Source of the DNA: Eopsaltria australis
Lineage: Eukaryota; Chordata; Aves; Passeriformes; Petroicidae
NCBI GenBank assembly: GCA_034509425.1
Contig: JAVTVJ010000040.1
Location: 6,745,001 to 6,809,000, forward strand
Reading direction: 5' to 3'
Length of the DNA stretch: 64,000 nucleotides
The notes under the pieces were generated by a model. It had not been told where the DNA came from and did not search any database. It worked only from the letters and a program-made list of their open reading frames with translations. Numbering within the stretch: position 1 is the first letter of the stretch; every line of letters begins with the position of its first letter. Of the stretch, positions 26,037 to 39,010 are shown piece after piece. The position numbers and the translations under genes are program-made.

Positions 26037-29003
26037 CATCTCTTATGCCTTAATAACACTGGGGCCTGAATATGACAGTGCCTCTTACTTTGTGTTTAAC
26101 CAAAACAAATGTCTTAAAGGCCATCATTCATCTTTAACCCTCAATAGAGTGCTGTTTCATCATTTTCCCCCTAAAAGGTGTATCTCCTAATTCAAATGTA
26201 TGCAATAAAAAGCATTCCCAAAGTATATCATATCTAGTTAACCACATTAAGTATTCCCTAAATGGAAAGGTCATTGATATTGGATGGATTTCTCAATTGG
26301 AACAGAACACTATATCTCTGAGGAATTTTTATAGATGACATCCATATGTCTTAATTCTAGATTGTTTAATGCAGAGTACTTTTTCGTAGATACATTAAAC
26401 ACCATAATGAGTTGAAAAATAATAGAGAATTAAAAATAAGAGTCTTCTTCTTCATTTGCTTCAAGTCTTGTCTTAGATTTTGTTTGGTTGGACAATGCAA
26501 AAAAAATTCTATTAGGTGACCTGTCATAGTATTTCAAGAACACGTACGCAAATGCCTTGAAATCTGAGGATACTGCACACTAAGGGGAAAAAAACAACTT
26601 TAAAATGAAACATGATAAACCAAATAATATAAAATCATTGTGTTTGGCTGAAGATAAATAAGCATTTATAAGACTTTATGCAATCACTAATTTTGACTTC
26701 TGCACTGTTGTATAAAATACGGTATTCACAAATTTCATAAAGTATCAAGATAGTTTCCAAATTACTCATCTTTCTGTCCCAGAGACAAAGATTTATTTAG
26801 GGCAACTTGAAACCAAAACCATTTTCTCCCACGTTCAGGCCCCACACAAGGCAGTTATTATCAGAATATCCTGTCATGTCATGATTCTGTATCTCAAATG
26901 CCTCCACAGTGCACTGCCTGTCTCACATGCCCCTCCTGCATAGCTCTTACATCTGCTCACCTTTATAAGGAGAGCCCTGAGGACAGGCCTTGGTGGCCTT
27001 CAAATGTCCCAAGGAGGAAGAAGGAAACAATAGCACACAGGAGTGCTTGTTTTAAAAGCATTCCAGCCTGCTTCTGGGAACAAAGCCTTGGTTAAGGTAG
27101 GGTGAAGAAAAGGCTGCCGAAATGCAGCACTCTGAAATTTTAGAAATTTCTAGAAACGCTACCACCATCACCACTAGACGCACATCACCACTTCTGAATG
27201 TGATTAATCACTATAATGATACTCTGGGGAGTATAAAAATAACATGCAATTGGTTTCACCTTTATTCTCATGAATAAAGGAGAAATCGTCCAAATAGAAA
27301 ACAGCAAAATGTAGTGAAAGGGGAAGTTGTAGGAGTGCTCTGGGGTCCCCTCTCTTATATCCAAGCCTGAACACAAGTGAGGCAACACCCCACTGGTCTT
27401 TGGTGTCTCCTTCCTGTGGTACTTACTGTCTGAACAGGCTTTACCCAAATCAGTCAAACAATCCTGACCAGTGAGAGATCACAGCTCTCTCTGTTTATCA
27501 CCTGATTACCACCACTCAGACTACAGTGTGAAGAAGTGGCAAGGAAATTGGTGAGGGGAAGGAGCTGACAGTAGCAGTCTTTAATTCAGGATACTGGCAA
27601 CCTTGTAATGAAGATGCTGGACCACTTCAGCAAGGGGCTTGAACAATCTTTCCATGTTTCTTGAAAAGACTGGCTAAAATTTTTACAAAACCAGACTGAC
27701 AAGACTAATTTAAAAAGGGGTTTTCAGCAAATCATTTCTTTTAGATGTGACTGTAACATCAGTTTGAGAAAATTGCATGGAATTATGCACCAGGTAAGAA
27801 ATGGTCTTGTGTTTCAGGTGAAAAGAGAGAGCTTGTGCACAAGTCAGCATTAATCTTAGACCCTAACAGCAACCTTTGATCAGCAATGTCTTTTTCCTAC
27901 CTTGTGCTAAACAAAGAAGGAAAGAGACGATCACAATGCTCCTTAAAATGTACAAATAATTTCTTCTTGTCCTGAGTTTGCTTTGCATCTCCATTGATTC
28001 TGCTGATGAGAATTTTGCTGCTGCTGCAGAATCACACAAGGGTACCTTCCCCTGCACAAGGGTAGCGGCAACAGCTTCCTCCGAGCAAGACCTTTCCTGC
28101 TTCACCTTTCAGGTCATGCTGCCTCACTGATATTTAAATTTTTTTAAATGGCTTAGCATGCACTTCTGAGTCCTAATCTTTAGACAAACTCTTGGTTCAC
28201 CTTCTAGCCCTAGACTCCTCCAAGATCAGTCTCAAATAAATAGTTAGTTAAAGCTACTCAAATCAGGAGAGACCTATTCTGTTCAGCCTTTTTTCCCCCC
28301 CTTCCTTTTTTTAAAAAAAAGGGCAAACTGTTTTATATCGACAACCATCTGTGAGCCTGTCTTTTAGGCCATCAAACTCTTCCATCCATTACCAGGAGCC
28401 TTCCTCACCTCCGCTGCATGACAGCGCAATAAAGATGACATACTAATTCAATGACTTGTAATTTCAGCTAAACAAAGACAAGTGCTGCAGCTTCTCCTTT
28501 TGTATTTTGGTGCCATATCGGTGAAGCCAGCTATGCAAACATAGCACTGGGAGGGTTTTATGACAGCAGTTGAATGGGGAGAGTAGCTTGGTGTTGCTTT
28601 TTTATGGGTTTTGGCTCCATGATATTTGGCTCAGTGCTGCTGGCCATTGCCATTGTGTCTGGATTCTATGTCAGCAGCAGCTAATTGTTCCAATAATGTT
28701 TATCATAGGGATCCACCAGGGAGCTGTATATGTGGAGATAAGCTACAGGGCAATGATACTCACTATCTCACTGATCTCTATACACAGTGTTTTTACTTCA
28801 TGCCAAAAACCTCTTTAGGTTTCCAGTCTAAAAAAGAAAGGGGGAAAAAAAAAAAGGAAAAAAAATAACAGCTTAATCATTGTGCCAACAATAGTGTCTA
28901 AGGGGATGTAATCAGGTTCCTCTGATAATCTTAGTAACACATGAAAGTCATGCGCAAAAGCAGTAATTGAAGTATTTGGTTCTTTCTACCACCTGCTGTT
29001 GAA
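26037..29003. other. Gene-free stretch
   Basis: No supported gene. A minus frame at about 27863-28105 is open for some 75 codons, ends near a donor-like CAAG|GTAGGA, and codes a hydrophobic run near its end, but it lacks an ATG at its start and a good acceptor. A 49-bp block at 27745-27793 lies between TTTCTTTTAG and CAG|GTAAGAA with one open frame; alone it is weak. Low-complexity A runs lie at 28840-28866. The block 28380-28640 has a regulatory look. Confidence 0.4.
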
Positions 29004-31085
29004 GTCACAGGTTAATCTAAATGAGGTCCCCTTCCTATGAAGTAGGATGCAGGGCACTTTTTAAACCATGAAAACGTCTTATGCAGGCTTTGCAAAATAA
29101 TAAAGAAACAGTTCATTAAATGAAAAGTATTAAGTATCCAATGCTTGTTCAACATTTCATGCTGCTATCGGGTGCCATATCCAAGTGGAAAAGCCATTCT
29201 AATGTTTAAACCCCAATGCACACTTCAGTTTGCACATGGAAGCAGACAAAAGGAGTTTTTCAGGCAGATGCCCACAAATAACTAGACATTAGGGAACCAA
29301 TGTAACAGGTAGTGAGAAAGTGACTGGGTTTTAGGGCTTGGTTTTGACCCCAAGAACAATACAAAAATAAATTTCTAAAGACATAACAAAACACTTTTAT
29401 GTGTATACCGGTAGATGATTTGCATTATTAATTCTCTTACAAGTTCTTCACATTATTTCAAGGATTACAAAATAAACAATTTAAGATCTGAGCTTTGAAC
29501 TGGTCAATTTACAAAGTTTTCCTACTGTGTTTTGATCCAGAACCCAAATACAGGACAAAAGCAATAAAATAAAAATGTCATTGTGGTTAAAAACCACTAT
29601 AATTACAAACACTCTTTGTACCTTTTAGCGTAATAAATGACTTATAATTAAAGCCTCAGTGCTGTGGCTGTATTACCAGCTAACTATTATTCTTACTGGC
29701 CCTGTGAAGTTGCCCCAAGATCTCTGCCACACACATTATTAATCTGCTTAAGTATTAGGTGCATAAACTCAGCAGAGTTAATAAAATGCTATAGCTTCAT
29801 CTCCAAAGTACAGAAATCCCTCCCTTATGGAAAAGTCCTGAAGGATTTAATAAGGATACCACTAGTTATTTCCTATAGAAATTACTCCGAAATAATTTAC
29901 ATAATTTGAGAAAATTATATACTTCCTACAGGCTTTTGAACCATCCTAAGGGATTCTGTAGCAAAGATAGCAGACTTTCTGAAATTCTATTGGATATTAT
30001 AATATTCTGCTATATTCTAGAGAAATCTTCCATGAATCTTCTCTGAAGTTAAACTGGTCTTGTTGCTGGGAACAGCAGGTTTTTGAGTATTTTCTGCCTT
30101 TTGTTTCTTGCTGTACACAGTGACTACATCAGCATTATCAAACAAAGCTGCACAGTGGGAGTGGATCTGTAGAGCCAAACAACTGGGGCTGAGGATCCAG
30201 AATTCACGTTATACCCATTTTTGGGTGGTGGTTAAAATGAGCTAATTTTAGTGTGGTGCCATGGACCAGATGCTGTGTACTAGGTGTGCTCTTAGTGAGT
30301 GTCCTTCGCTCTCGTTTCACATAAAATTGCATAATGTGGGGATGTTTCTCTTCAAAAGCACACCTATTGCAAAGCTAATGGGTTAATGCAGACATACCAG
30401 CACACCAGCGTCTTCTGTGTACCATATAAGCTGTACATCATTATCACTCCATTGGGAGGAATTTTTTTTGTGAGCAATTGGTGAAAGTCAAGCCAGAATA
30501 TGACACATTAGAAATATTTCAGACATGAAGTAAGAAACAAGTCTTCAAATTCATATCCATAACAAAATAGTACAGCAACAAAGTCCAGAGAATATTGGTT
30601 AAAACTGGAAATCTTCTTGCCAAAAACCCAGGCAACATTTCTATAGTTATTCATAAGTAGTGGACAAAATGAGCTGATCCTTCACTTGTATCTGTTTGCT
30701 CTTTCAGGGTTATCCTGATACAGACAATACAGCTAGGAAAAATATGACTGTGTAACATTGACAGAAGATTAAAAAAGAGCAAAACCAAAAAAACCCAAAA
30801 TTAACAATTTAAAGTTTTAAGTGTTTTTCAAGATGCCAGCTTTCACCAGCTTTCTTAGAAATTTTGAGACAGCTCAGCTTTCCCTGTATTAAAAGAAAAG
30901 CTAAGCACACACACAGAGATCCTGCAACCATCAAAAATAATAGTAAGTAAAAGCAGAATGTAACACAGACTGTCATGTAGTAAGGAATATGATGATGACC
31001 GGAATTATGCAGCCTACATGGACTTCTGAGATCCTCTTGCTGCATAGCCCAAGTGATATATTTTCATTTTTCAAATTCATCTTGC
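29004..31085. other. Gene-free stretch
   Basis: No gene is recognised. The block at about 29040-29220, with a TTATGCAGGC word and several AATGTTTAAA-type words, looks like unique regulatory-type DNA. This is inference only. Confidence 0.4.
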
Positions 31086-31099
31086 CATTTATTTTAGAA

Positions 31100-31190
31100 A
31101 TCAAGGCCTGATTCAACTATCATTAGTCACAATGAGTAGTACCTGACTCTGCAAGTAATCCCTATTGATTTCAGTATTAATTCTTGTTAA
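31100..31190. repeat. Old amniote repeat fragment, family uncertain
   Basis: AAGGCCTGATTCAAC and, further on, CTGCAAGTAATCCCTATTG followed by ATTTCAGTATTAATTC resemble the decayed 'cctgattcaa...attgatttcagt' repeat core common in archosaurs and turtles. Confidence 0.35.
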
Positions 31191-34100
31191 ATGCTGTTCA
31201 TACAGGAGAAAAGGTGCCACTAAGGAGAAGTTAGAAGGATTCATGTGGTGTTTAATCTTATTTCAGCTGTCTTTTTCCCCCCCTCCATGTTAGTATGTGT
31301 GCATTCTTCCATCTCTCTATTTCAATCCCCTTCCTTTTGTCCCTAGCCCTTTGCAGATCATATATGCTGTTCTCTCCCTTCTTGTCCCTTCCTCCCTCTC
31401 TGTCCTATCCCCTTCTCTGTGAATCTCAAACTCCACTGCTTACATTTCCAATTGTCAGCAAAGAGACAGGCCAGAATGGGTCCAAGTCCACTGTGCTTTG
31501 TGTTACCTGTTTCCAAACTGCAGGAAACATTGTTAGACCTCTGCCTATACTTGCCAAGTTCCCAGTATCCCCCTTCCCTACTTGAAATGGGCTGTGAAGG
31601 ACAAAAGTATGTGTAGAAGTTTCAGAGATACACAAAAGTAACACTCCCAAATCTGCCATCGATCTGTATGGAGGAGCAAGACGTTGCTCATTACCCGCTT
31701 TGCCTTCCTGTTTCCATACTCAATACAGGGTTAACTTCTGTGACCTTGCTTTCTTAACACATATACGAATATGCAAATTGAAAATAAACACAAAAGCAAC
31801 CTTCCAAAACAAAATGCTCCTTCATGTTCCCTCAGGGGTAGGTGAGAGAACACACTGTCTTTGATGACTAAGTTAAGTTACAGCAATACAGGGCTGGATA
31901 TAAGATACCTTACTCTGCTTTTACTGTTTCACTAGAAGTGAGTACAGATTCCATTCACTGTATTATGTTTAGAGAAAAAATAAAATACTGAAAAATGGAG
32001 AAAAAAATTACCAGAAAGACCCTTTCTATTCCAACTGCACTGAGGAGGATCTATAGGATGTATTTCAGAAACCTTTCCTCAAGGACCTGACCATTTTATC
32101 CTGTGCATTTCATGTGCTGTGCAGAGGTTTCTAAAAGAAGCAGCAACTAGGTTTGGATGTGCAACTCGGATTCCAGCTCATCCATATTCTTGACTGCTGA
32201 GTTAACTTTTTAAATATCTACAACCATTAGGAATAATTTAAAATATATTGGCATCTCCTATTTCTCGTACTTGGCCTGAGTTCATCCTTCTCCTTTGGGA
32301 GATGAATCTTTCAAGCTTCACTTTTCCATTTCACTGCTCTAGTGGCTTTCTACAACATTTGCAGAGGCAGGATGGTGGATTTGTAGCTTCTGAATGAACT
32401 ACAATTGCTTGTACCATCTTCCGAATATCAATTTTCAGGACTTCTCCTATTTACTAGTTTATTCCTAAAATAAACTTTGCTTTTAAGTGCCAGATGGCTT
32501 TTCCACAGCAAGATGGCTCGGGGTACTACCAATGTTTATTCCACGCTCTCAGAGAAATTTCTGGTTGGATTCTGCTTAAAATAGGTGATGGATTCTATCA
32601 AATACATGTTTTTAACTTCCTCCTGTTTAACACTTTACTGTAATATGACATTTAAATAGTACCAAACTTCTAAATGCCAGATACAGATAATATTTATTAA
32701 ATAAAATGAAAGTGTGCCCTTACCTATGGGTAAAATGAATGAAATACATGCTCGATTTAGAATAAATGAGAAAAAGTCATGTGTAACCACTGTGAAAATT
32801 ATTTTTTATAAGAAGAAAAGAAAACACAATAAAAGCTAGTGAGCATTTATATTAGATTCTAGAAGTGTTTCTTAGGGAAAAAATAGTAGATTTTTAAAAC
32901 AAGTCATTTATGAGTAGACAAATAAATGTATTTTTTAGGGAGATTTTAATGTGAATGATGAACATTATAGGAAAGAGTAGCTGTTGGCCCCTTCTACTCT
33001 GTAAACCAAAGAACCCTACAATCCACTTAAGCACAATTATAGCAGTAATTGTGTAGGAAAAATCCAAAAGGGAGTCTTAAAAACAATCCCAACCGTGCCT
33101 GAGAAATTTCTGCAAAATATTTTTAAAGCCTTTAGAGTCCTTACGTATACCTGTTTAAGAACTGGATGTTTCCCATTTTAATTTCTGCACTATTAACACA
33201 TTTGCCAGCTAAGCTCTGATGCCAATATTGTTATTGTTAAAATGGCAACATGCAGAGCTGTTGGAACTATTGCAAATAAATATTTATTTCTCAAGCAGTA
33301 TTCTGAGGTGAAGCATATTTCATTTAAGGAACACATTGAAGAAAATTCTCACTCATCCTAACAGGATAAATTCTAAGGTATAGGACTATTTTCTTACTTC
33401 TCAGAGTATGTATCTACTTCCAGAATTTCACCTAGAAGTTATACCCAATCACAGAAAATTGTTATGATTTCTGTCATTCATAGAACTTCCTAGGAATATC
33501 TTTTCTATTCTGATAACCAAAACAAACAGCAAAGCTCGCTTTAAACTAATAAATACCCAAAACGGCCCACCAAAGAAAGGTAACAACTTAATTACTAACG
33601 CAGGTCAGCAGCACATGTGTAAAGTAAAACCTTAAAGTTGCAACAGAGCTTCAGGTGTGGGTATGAGCAGGACTGGCCCTCCTACCTGCTCTAACTTATT
33701 TCAGCTGAAAATGGTCCTCCAGGTTATTTACTCTAGATAAAGGTGCCCTCTTAGCGTTGTGACTGACTGAGGTGTAAATGGTAGCTCAATCAGCTTTATA
33801 TCAGAGCACTCTTCTCTTAACAAGAGAAGCCAGACTACAGCCTACAGCCATGACCAGGTTGTAGTGAAAGAGAGATTTGTACCTCATGCTATGCATCCAC
33901 TCTGCTCAGTTTATGTTAGGTGACTTATGACCATGGGTCCTTCCCATCAGGAAGTGAGAAAAGGAGCTGCTACTAGCAGCTTTAAAAACTTACAGCAAAT
34001 GCAAATGTCTACATTAGCTCCTGTTTGCAGTCATTTAGGAGAAATGGGAACCATAAAATAACTCTGTAGAAATTACAAATAAAATCTTCAATTCAAAGTC

Positions 34101-34209
34101 TAAATCAAATCAGAAAAAAAAGTAGAGGAGTTGCAGCATTTCACTAATTTCAGCTGCTCCGTTTTTGTAAAATCATGTTAGCACAGAAGAAAAGAGATAG
34201 GAATTAATT
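31191..34209. other. Gene-free stretch
   Basis: It includes a C/T-rich patch at 31265-31430. A short perfect hairpin (CTTCTCTT, loop AAC, AAGAGAAG) lies at 33811-33829. No gene is recognised. Confidence 0.45.
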
Positions 34210-34262
34210 TCTTCAGTATAAGCAATTCCTATTAATTTCTGTGGAAGCTGCATGAATCAAGG
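34210..34262. repeat. Old amniote repeat fragment, family uncertain
   Basis: TTCCTATTAATTTCTGTGGA followed by AGCTGCATGAAT matches the general form 'cccattgacttcagtggaagctgc'. Short and decayed. Confidence 0.28.
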
Positions 34263-37200
34263 GTAATAGACCACCATTAAGATATATGAAACTGAAAAGC
34301 TGTTGACTTTCAGAAATTGGTTAAACTAGGCTAGCTGAAAGACAAGTTAATATATTTTTAATTAGATCTCCATTTGCTCAAGATAAAGATTGCAATCTCA
34401 GTGTGAAATGTATCTCAAAATATCGAGCCAAACATGTGGTCTGAGAAAAGCTATTTCTTAATGTGCTAAACATCTACACTTGGACTAAGGGGTCTGACTA
34501 AATAAGAAATCCTTGCAAGACTGATTACCTAGATGGGATGATATCTGTGCACTCTGTGTCTATTTAGATTTATGTGATGCCTAGCATAAAAACAATATTA
34601 ACAATAATAACTATAAATAGTCTAAAATTACCTAGCAAAGCAGAACTGCTTGCTATTGGTTAAGAGAGAAATCCTTTAACTGGAAAATAACTTTAAACAT
34701 TAACTAAATTAACTACACCATTAAATTTTAGTTGTTGCTAATAAGCATTCCAAAGCATGTTATTCACACAAATGCAATTTGATATGTTGTGATTTTAAGC
34801 AAGTAGAAAATAAGGAACTATTGGCCCTAGTTCAGCAAAACTGTCAAAAGCCAGTGATGAGTCAAAGGCAACTCTTTCTCACTCTGAAGACTGAAACACC
34901 TCCTCTTTGAGACGTGTTAGGAACAGCAGGCTATCTGCAAAAGTCACATTGTCACGGTGAGAAGAAAAACTTGGTGATATGTGATATCCATATATTTTCA
35001 TCCCCTAAAGAGGCTAGAAAACCCATCTGATCTACCTACAATGCATCTGGAAATGAGATGTCAGATCTCCAGTTCCTGTGAGACCACAGCCCTGTCTGAT
35101 GGGGTAAGCCAAGAGAAGATTGACCAGTTTCAGCGTGCACAGACAAGCAAATGCCGTCTCCCCCAGTGACTCGGGAGTGACCTAGGGAAAAAAAAAAAAA
35201 TTATACCTTACCTCTTAGAAGAAGGTTCTGTGTACAGGTGGGGTGGACCAGAACCGAACTCCTCACGAGCTAGTTGGATTCCCAAAATTCAATGCCTGTG
35301 TGAGATTACACAACTGGCAAAATAAAGCTGATGCAGATTCTTGAATTAGCTGGCTGTGAGGCAAGGAAGTAATGATTTATAGTGTTCATGCTTCTCATTT
35401 TAGCTTGGATTTTTCATGAATTTTAAAACTGTCATTGGCTTCATTTGGCATTTGCTCTTTTCTCACTACATACACTCTACCAGATACATAATTTAGAATT
35501 CCGCAACTACAATTTAAGTAGAAAAAAGAAGGAAAAAGAGAGATTCATTTTCTTAAAGCCTTCTTAGAGTCTTAAAACAAAGCTCTGGGTTTTTAAAAAT
35601 CTAAATAAAGGAGAAAGGAAACATTAAAAAAAAAAATTGAAAAAAAGAGTACTAATCAAGCTATACGAAGCGTATAAAGCCTATATATTGCCCCTTCACT
35701 CTTTTTTAAATAGGTGCAGCCGAAATATCTGTAACCAAAATTCTGAGAGGATGAAAGGCACAACCAGTCAGTCTGCCTTTACTGTGGATGGATTTATCAC
35801 TAAAACTCTCATCTTATGCTTGAACCTTGGTATGTTGAAGACAGATAAATCCTTCACTGTAATAACTCTTCTGCCTCCAAATATGATGCAAAAAACTAGA
35901 AATATGCTGGTACCAAAACTACAGTGAAGATCCCTGGAGCCAGGTGTTTTAGATAAGATCATCAGCCTTGAATTTATCTAACTTTCATAGCAATACTTTG
36001 CAGTACATTTTCAGTCTTTGCTCTCTATTATGGCAGGGATATCAAGCCACAGGGAATGCTGTTGGTGGGGTTCAGGGGCAGAAAGTAGAAGATGGTCTAG
36101 AGGGAAGTGAAACAGCTGAAAGATTGTGACTTGCCTACATGGTGAAAGGCTTTAAGAAATCCCTCTTGCACATGCTAGAAAAAACGCACACATGCCAGGC
36201 TTATTGGATTGAAAGGAGTAAAGATTTTACTCCCTGAAGTTTGGGGGCAAAAGACCAAAGTAGCTGAATTGTGTCTGTAGGTTACAAAGGAAGTATATTT
36301 TATCTGAAGAATATATTTGAAAGTCTGACCTTTATGAGGAGAAATACAGGCCTGGCACTGACAATTTGTTATGAGTAGTAGCAGTCCTGATGTCATTATT
36401 AGGTACCACTTTGAAGCCCACCTGGAAAGACTTGGTCTTTCACACTGTCAGTCTTTTGTCCAGCAGTGCAGTTCAGCCTGGGATACACGTAAATATGATT
36501 GATCACATTCCTGAGTCACAGAACTCTCATTATTATCACTGACTTATAGCACCAGCTACGCCGAATTTGCATCTCCGAAGAATATTTGGGATACCATGTG
36601 GTGAGCCTTGGGCAGAATGATCAAAAGCTGGAGGTATTTTTCACACAATTTCTACATCCTTGTGATGGATTTTTCTGGCATTTTCATGTGAGATTTGGAG
36701 ACATTTTTCTGACTAGACGACAGGACCATGTATTTAAGGATTCTGCCCAAAAGTGACAGTTGGCAATCTAGTTGTAACAAACATCCCACTGGTTTGGGCA
36801 AGAAATTAGACACTTTTCCAGTAGTAATGCTAGTTTGAGAGAAATTGAGATAACCCAATGAGAAGGAATCAAGATGGAAATAGTAAAGATTGCCCTTTAG
36901 ATGACCTTTTCTAAATAGTAGATAAGATTTCTCCCATTAAATTAACATATTTACATAAATATTAAGCTTTCAAACTGAGCAATAATCAGTTCTCTTCCTC
37001 TGAAGCAGACAAACGGAGTTATTAAAAATACATCAACTGTTTGGGGGAAATAGAAAGGATCAGCTTCCTCTTTCTGCACCACTGGAGCCTCTCAATTGTC
37101 ACGTGCTACACAAACAAGAAGTGTAGAACAGAGTCTGAGCATGGAATCCAGCGACCCCAGAAGGCAAGGTCCATATTAAGAAATTTGCAGTGCAGTTTTC

Positions 37201-37540
37201 CACCCACACTGAATCTACTTATTTGCTCTGACTAAATAGAAAACAATTTTTTAAAGTGGTACTTTTTGCACTAGAAAACACTTCCAAACATGTTGCAATG
37301 TTTTATGCTTGGTTCTGAGTAATATGATTAAACATCTAGTACAATAATTAGATTAGACTCACTTAACAGCCCCACTTAAATTCAAATTCCTTCCTCTGTC
37401 CAGAAAGTACAAAATATGATGTACCAAGTTGTATGTAAAATTTTCTGATTATTAATCCTTTTATCTATACAGGAGAATAGCTACTCTGAGATCAAGATAA
37501 AAGTCCAAAAAGCTGTTCACTTTTGCTGCCACTATAAAAG
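34263..37540. other. Gene-free stretch
   Basis: An A13 run lies at 35188-35200 and an A-rich patch at 35622-35650. No source gene for a retrocopy is recognised upstream of either. Nothing else can be supported. Confidence 0.45.
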
Positions 37541-37800
37541 TATCTTTTTGTCTACAAAGCCTCAGACAGCCACTGGGGCCAAGCCAGGATTCCTGTAGTG
37601 AAACAATCGACTTGGCATCATGTTGACACATATAAACAACAGTCTGTCAACAGGCCTCACATTAGTGACAGAACATTTTTGGCAAAACAGTAGCATCCTT
37701 CTGGGCACTATGGCAATAACAGCCAGTAGCATCCATTCATGCCTTCACTCTACAGCACAATATTAATTAAAAGATTATAACAGTGACACTTATCCAAGAA
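37541..37800. promoter_or_regulatory. Possible conserved regulatory block
   Basis: A non-repetitive block with several CTGTCA/TGACAG words (TGTTGACAC, CTGTCAAC, GTGACAGAAC) of the kind bound by TALE homeodomain factors, and an ATATTAATTAAAAG core near its end. Inference from words and composition only. Confidence 0.22.
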
Positions 37801-38697
37801 GCTAAAAACCCGCAGAAACATCCATGCAGAAGAGGAGAATGTTTATTGAATGAGAATATGCCTCTAGCTGCTTTCTCATACAGTAATTTTAGACTTACAC
37901 ACTGTATGTAACCTCTGTCAGTTCACAATTAGCAGATAAATGTAACTGCTTGCTTGCAAATGGCCTTGTGAAGTGTATATACACACACACGTGCCATCAA
38001 CTTATGTAAATCAACTTCTCTCCAGCCTGAACTAAAAAGCACAAAACAAATAGCATTGTTCATGAAAATAAGCAGTGCTGCAGGCTTCCCCCCACCGCCT
38101 TTTTCGAAATGAAGGCCCAAATTAAAAGAGAATCACCACTTTTGAGGTTTTTATATTTTGCCTTTTTTATGTCTTCTCTAACACCTACAATATATATATA
38201 AGGGAGTTTTTATAGATGCTGAAAATCTGTCAATGAGTTAAAAAAGGTGTAAAAAATATTTCATCTAGCTAATGTCTTTAACATAACTGCTCTGCTTTTT
38301 AACTTCTTAAAAGTCCTTTAAATGTGTGTAATGCTTATTAATAATCCTTTAGAGTCAATGGATCAAAATTAGAGGTAATGTATAGATGGGAACTTGGAAG
38401 GATGGAGAAACATCAATTACCTGCTGGCAAATGGTGGAAGCTTAAATAGTAAGAAAACATAACGTGCAAAGGAAAGTGGACGGCATCCAAGGACCCCAGA
38501 AGAAGCATGACATCAGTTTTGGAAGCTGTATATGCAAATTAGCAGAGTAGCTTGTCTGTACTAATTATCCTTACTGAGATACCCCACACCGTGTTGCAAA
38601 GGAATGCCCTGAACTCACGTGACGAGAAGTAAAATGCACATGGCATTCACAGGCCCAGCACAGGAACTTAAAGAAACAGAGCTGGGCAAAAAGGTAG
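37801..38697. other. Gene-free stretch
   Basis: Short (AC)n at about 37979-37990 and (TA)n near 38190. No gene is recognised. Confidence 0.45.
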
Positions 38698-39010
38698 GAG
38701 AGACCCTTAGAGGTCATATAATTCCCTGACACAGTATTTTATGACTAAACCAACTTAGACAGATATTTGTCCTTGCCTAAGTATTCAGTAGTGCAGATTC
38801 TGTAACATTTTTGTACAGTTTTAGTACATTTTCGTACAGTTTTAGTACATTTTAGTTCAGTTTCCCTGGAAACTTTTTGAGCAATATCTCATCTCTTACC
38901 TTAGTCCCATGGAACAGCGGTCTTGACTTTCTCATTATTAAGTATCTGAAGGGTTCTCTGGCCTTCTTCAGGCTAAATCAAACCGGTTATTCTAATCTCA
39001 CTGGATTCCC
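38698..39010 (-). mobile_element. Old CR1-type LINE remnant
   Basis: Read on the plus strand it begins AGAGACCCTTAGAGGTCATA and continues with ATGACTAAACCAACTTAGAC then AGATATTTGTCC. These correspond to the complement of an old CR1/L3-type 3' end. The far end, GGTTCTCTGGCCTTCTTCAG then GCTAAATCAAACC, matches the complement of 'ggtttgttt.gcctggagaagag'. It is strongly diverged and lacks an intact frame. A 21-bp tandem repeat at 38805-38865 sits inside it. Confidence 0.5.
38805..38865 (+). repeat. 21-bp tandem repeat, 2.9 copies
   Basis: Unit ACATTTT-T/C-GTACAGTTTTAGT occurs at 38805-38825 and 38826-38846. A partial, more diverged third copy lies at 38847-38865. It probably arose by slippage inside the old CR1. 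Confidence 0.8.

Noticed and set aside
27863..28105. Minus-strand frame with a hydrophobic end and donor-like site
   Set aside because: No ATG at its start, no good acceptor, no recognised family.
33779..33829. tRNA-like GTAGCTCAATC followed by a hairpin
   Set aside because: There is no B box, acceptor stem or T arm, so no tRNA gene.
35188..35200. A13 run as a possible retrocopy tail
   Set aside because: The sequence upstream matches no known transcript and shows no target duplication that I can see.
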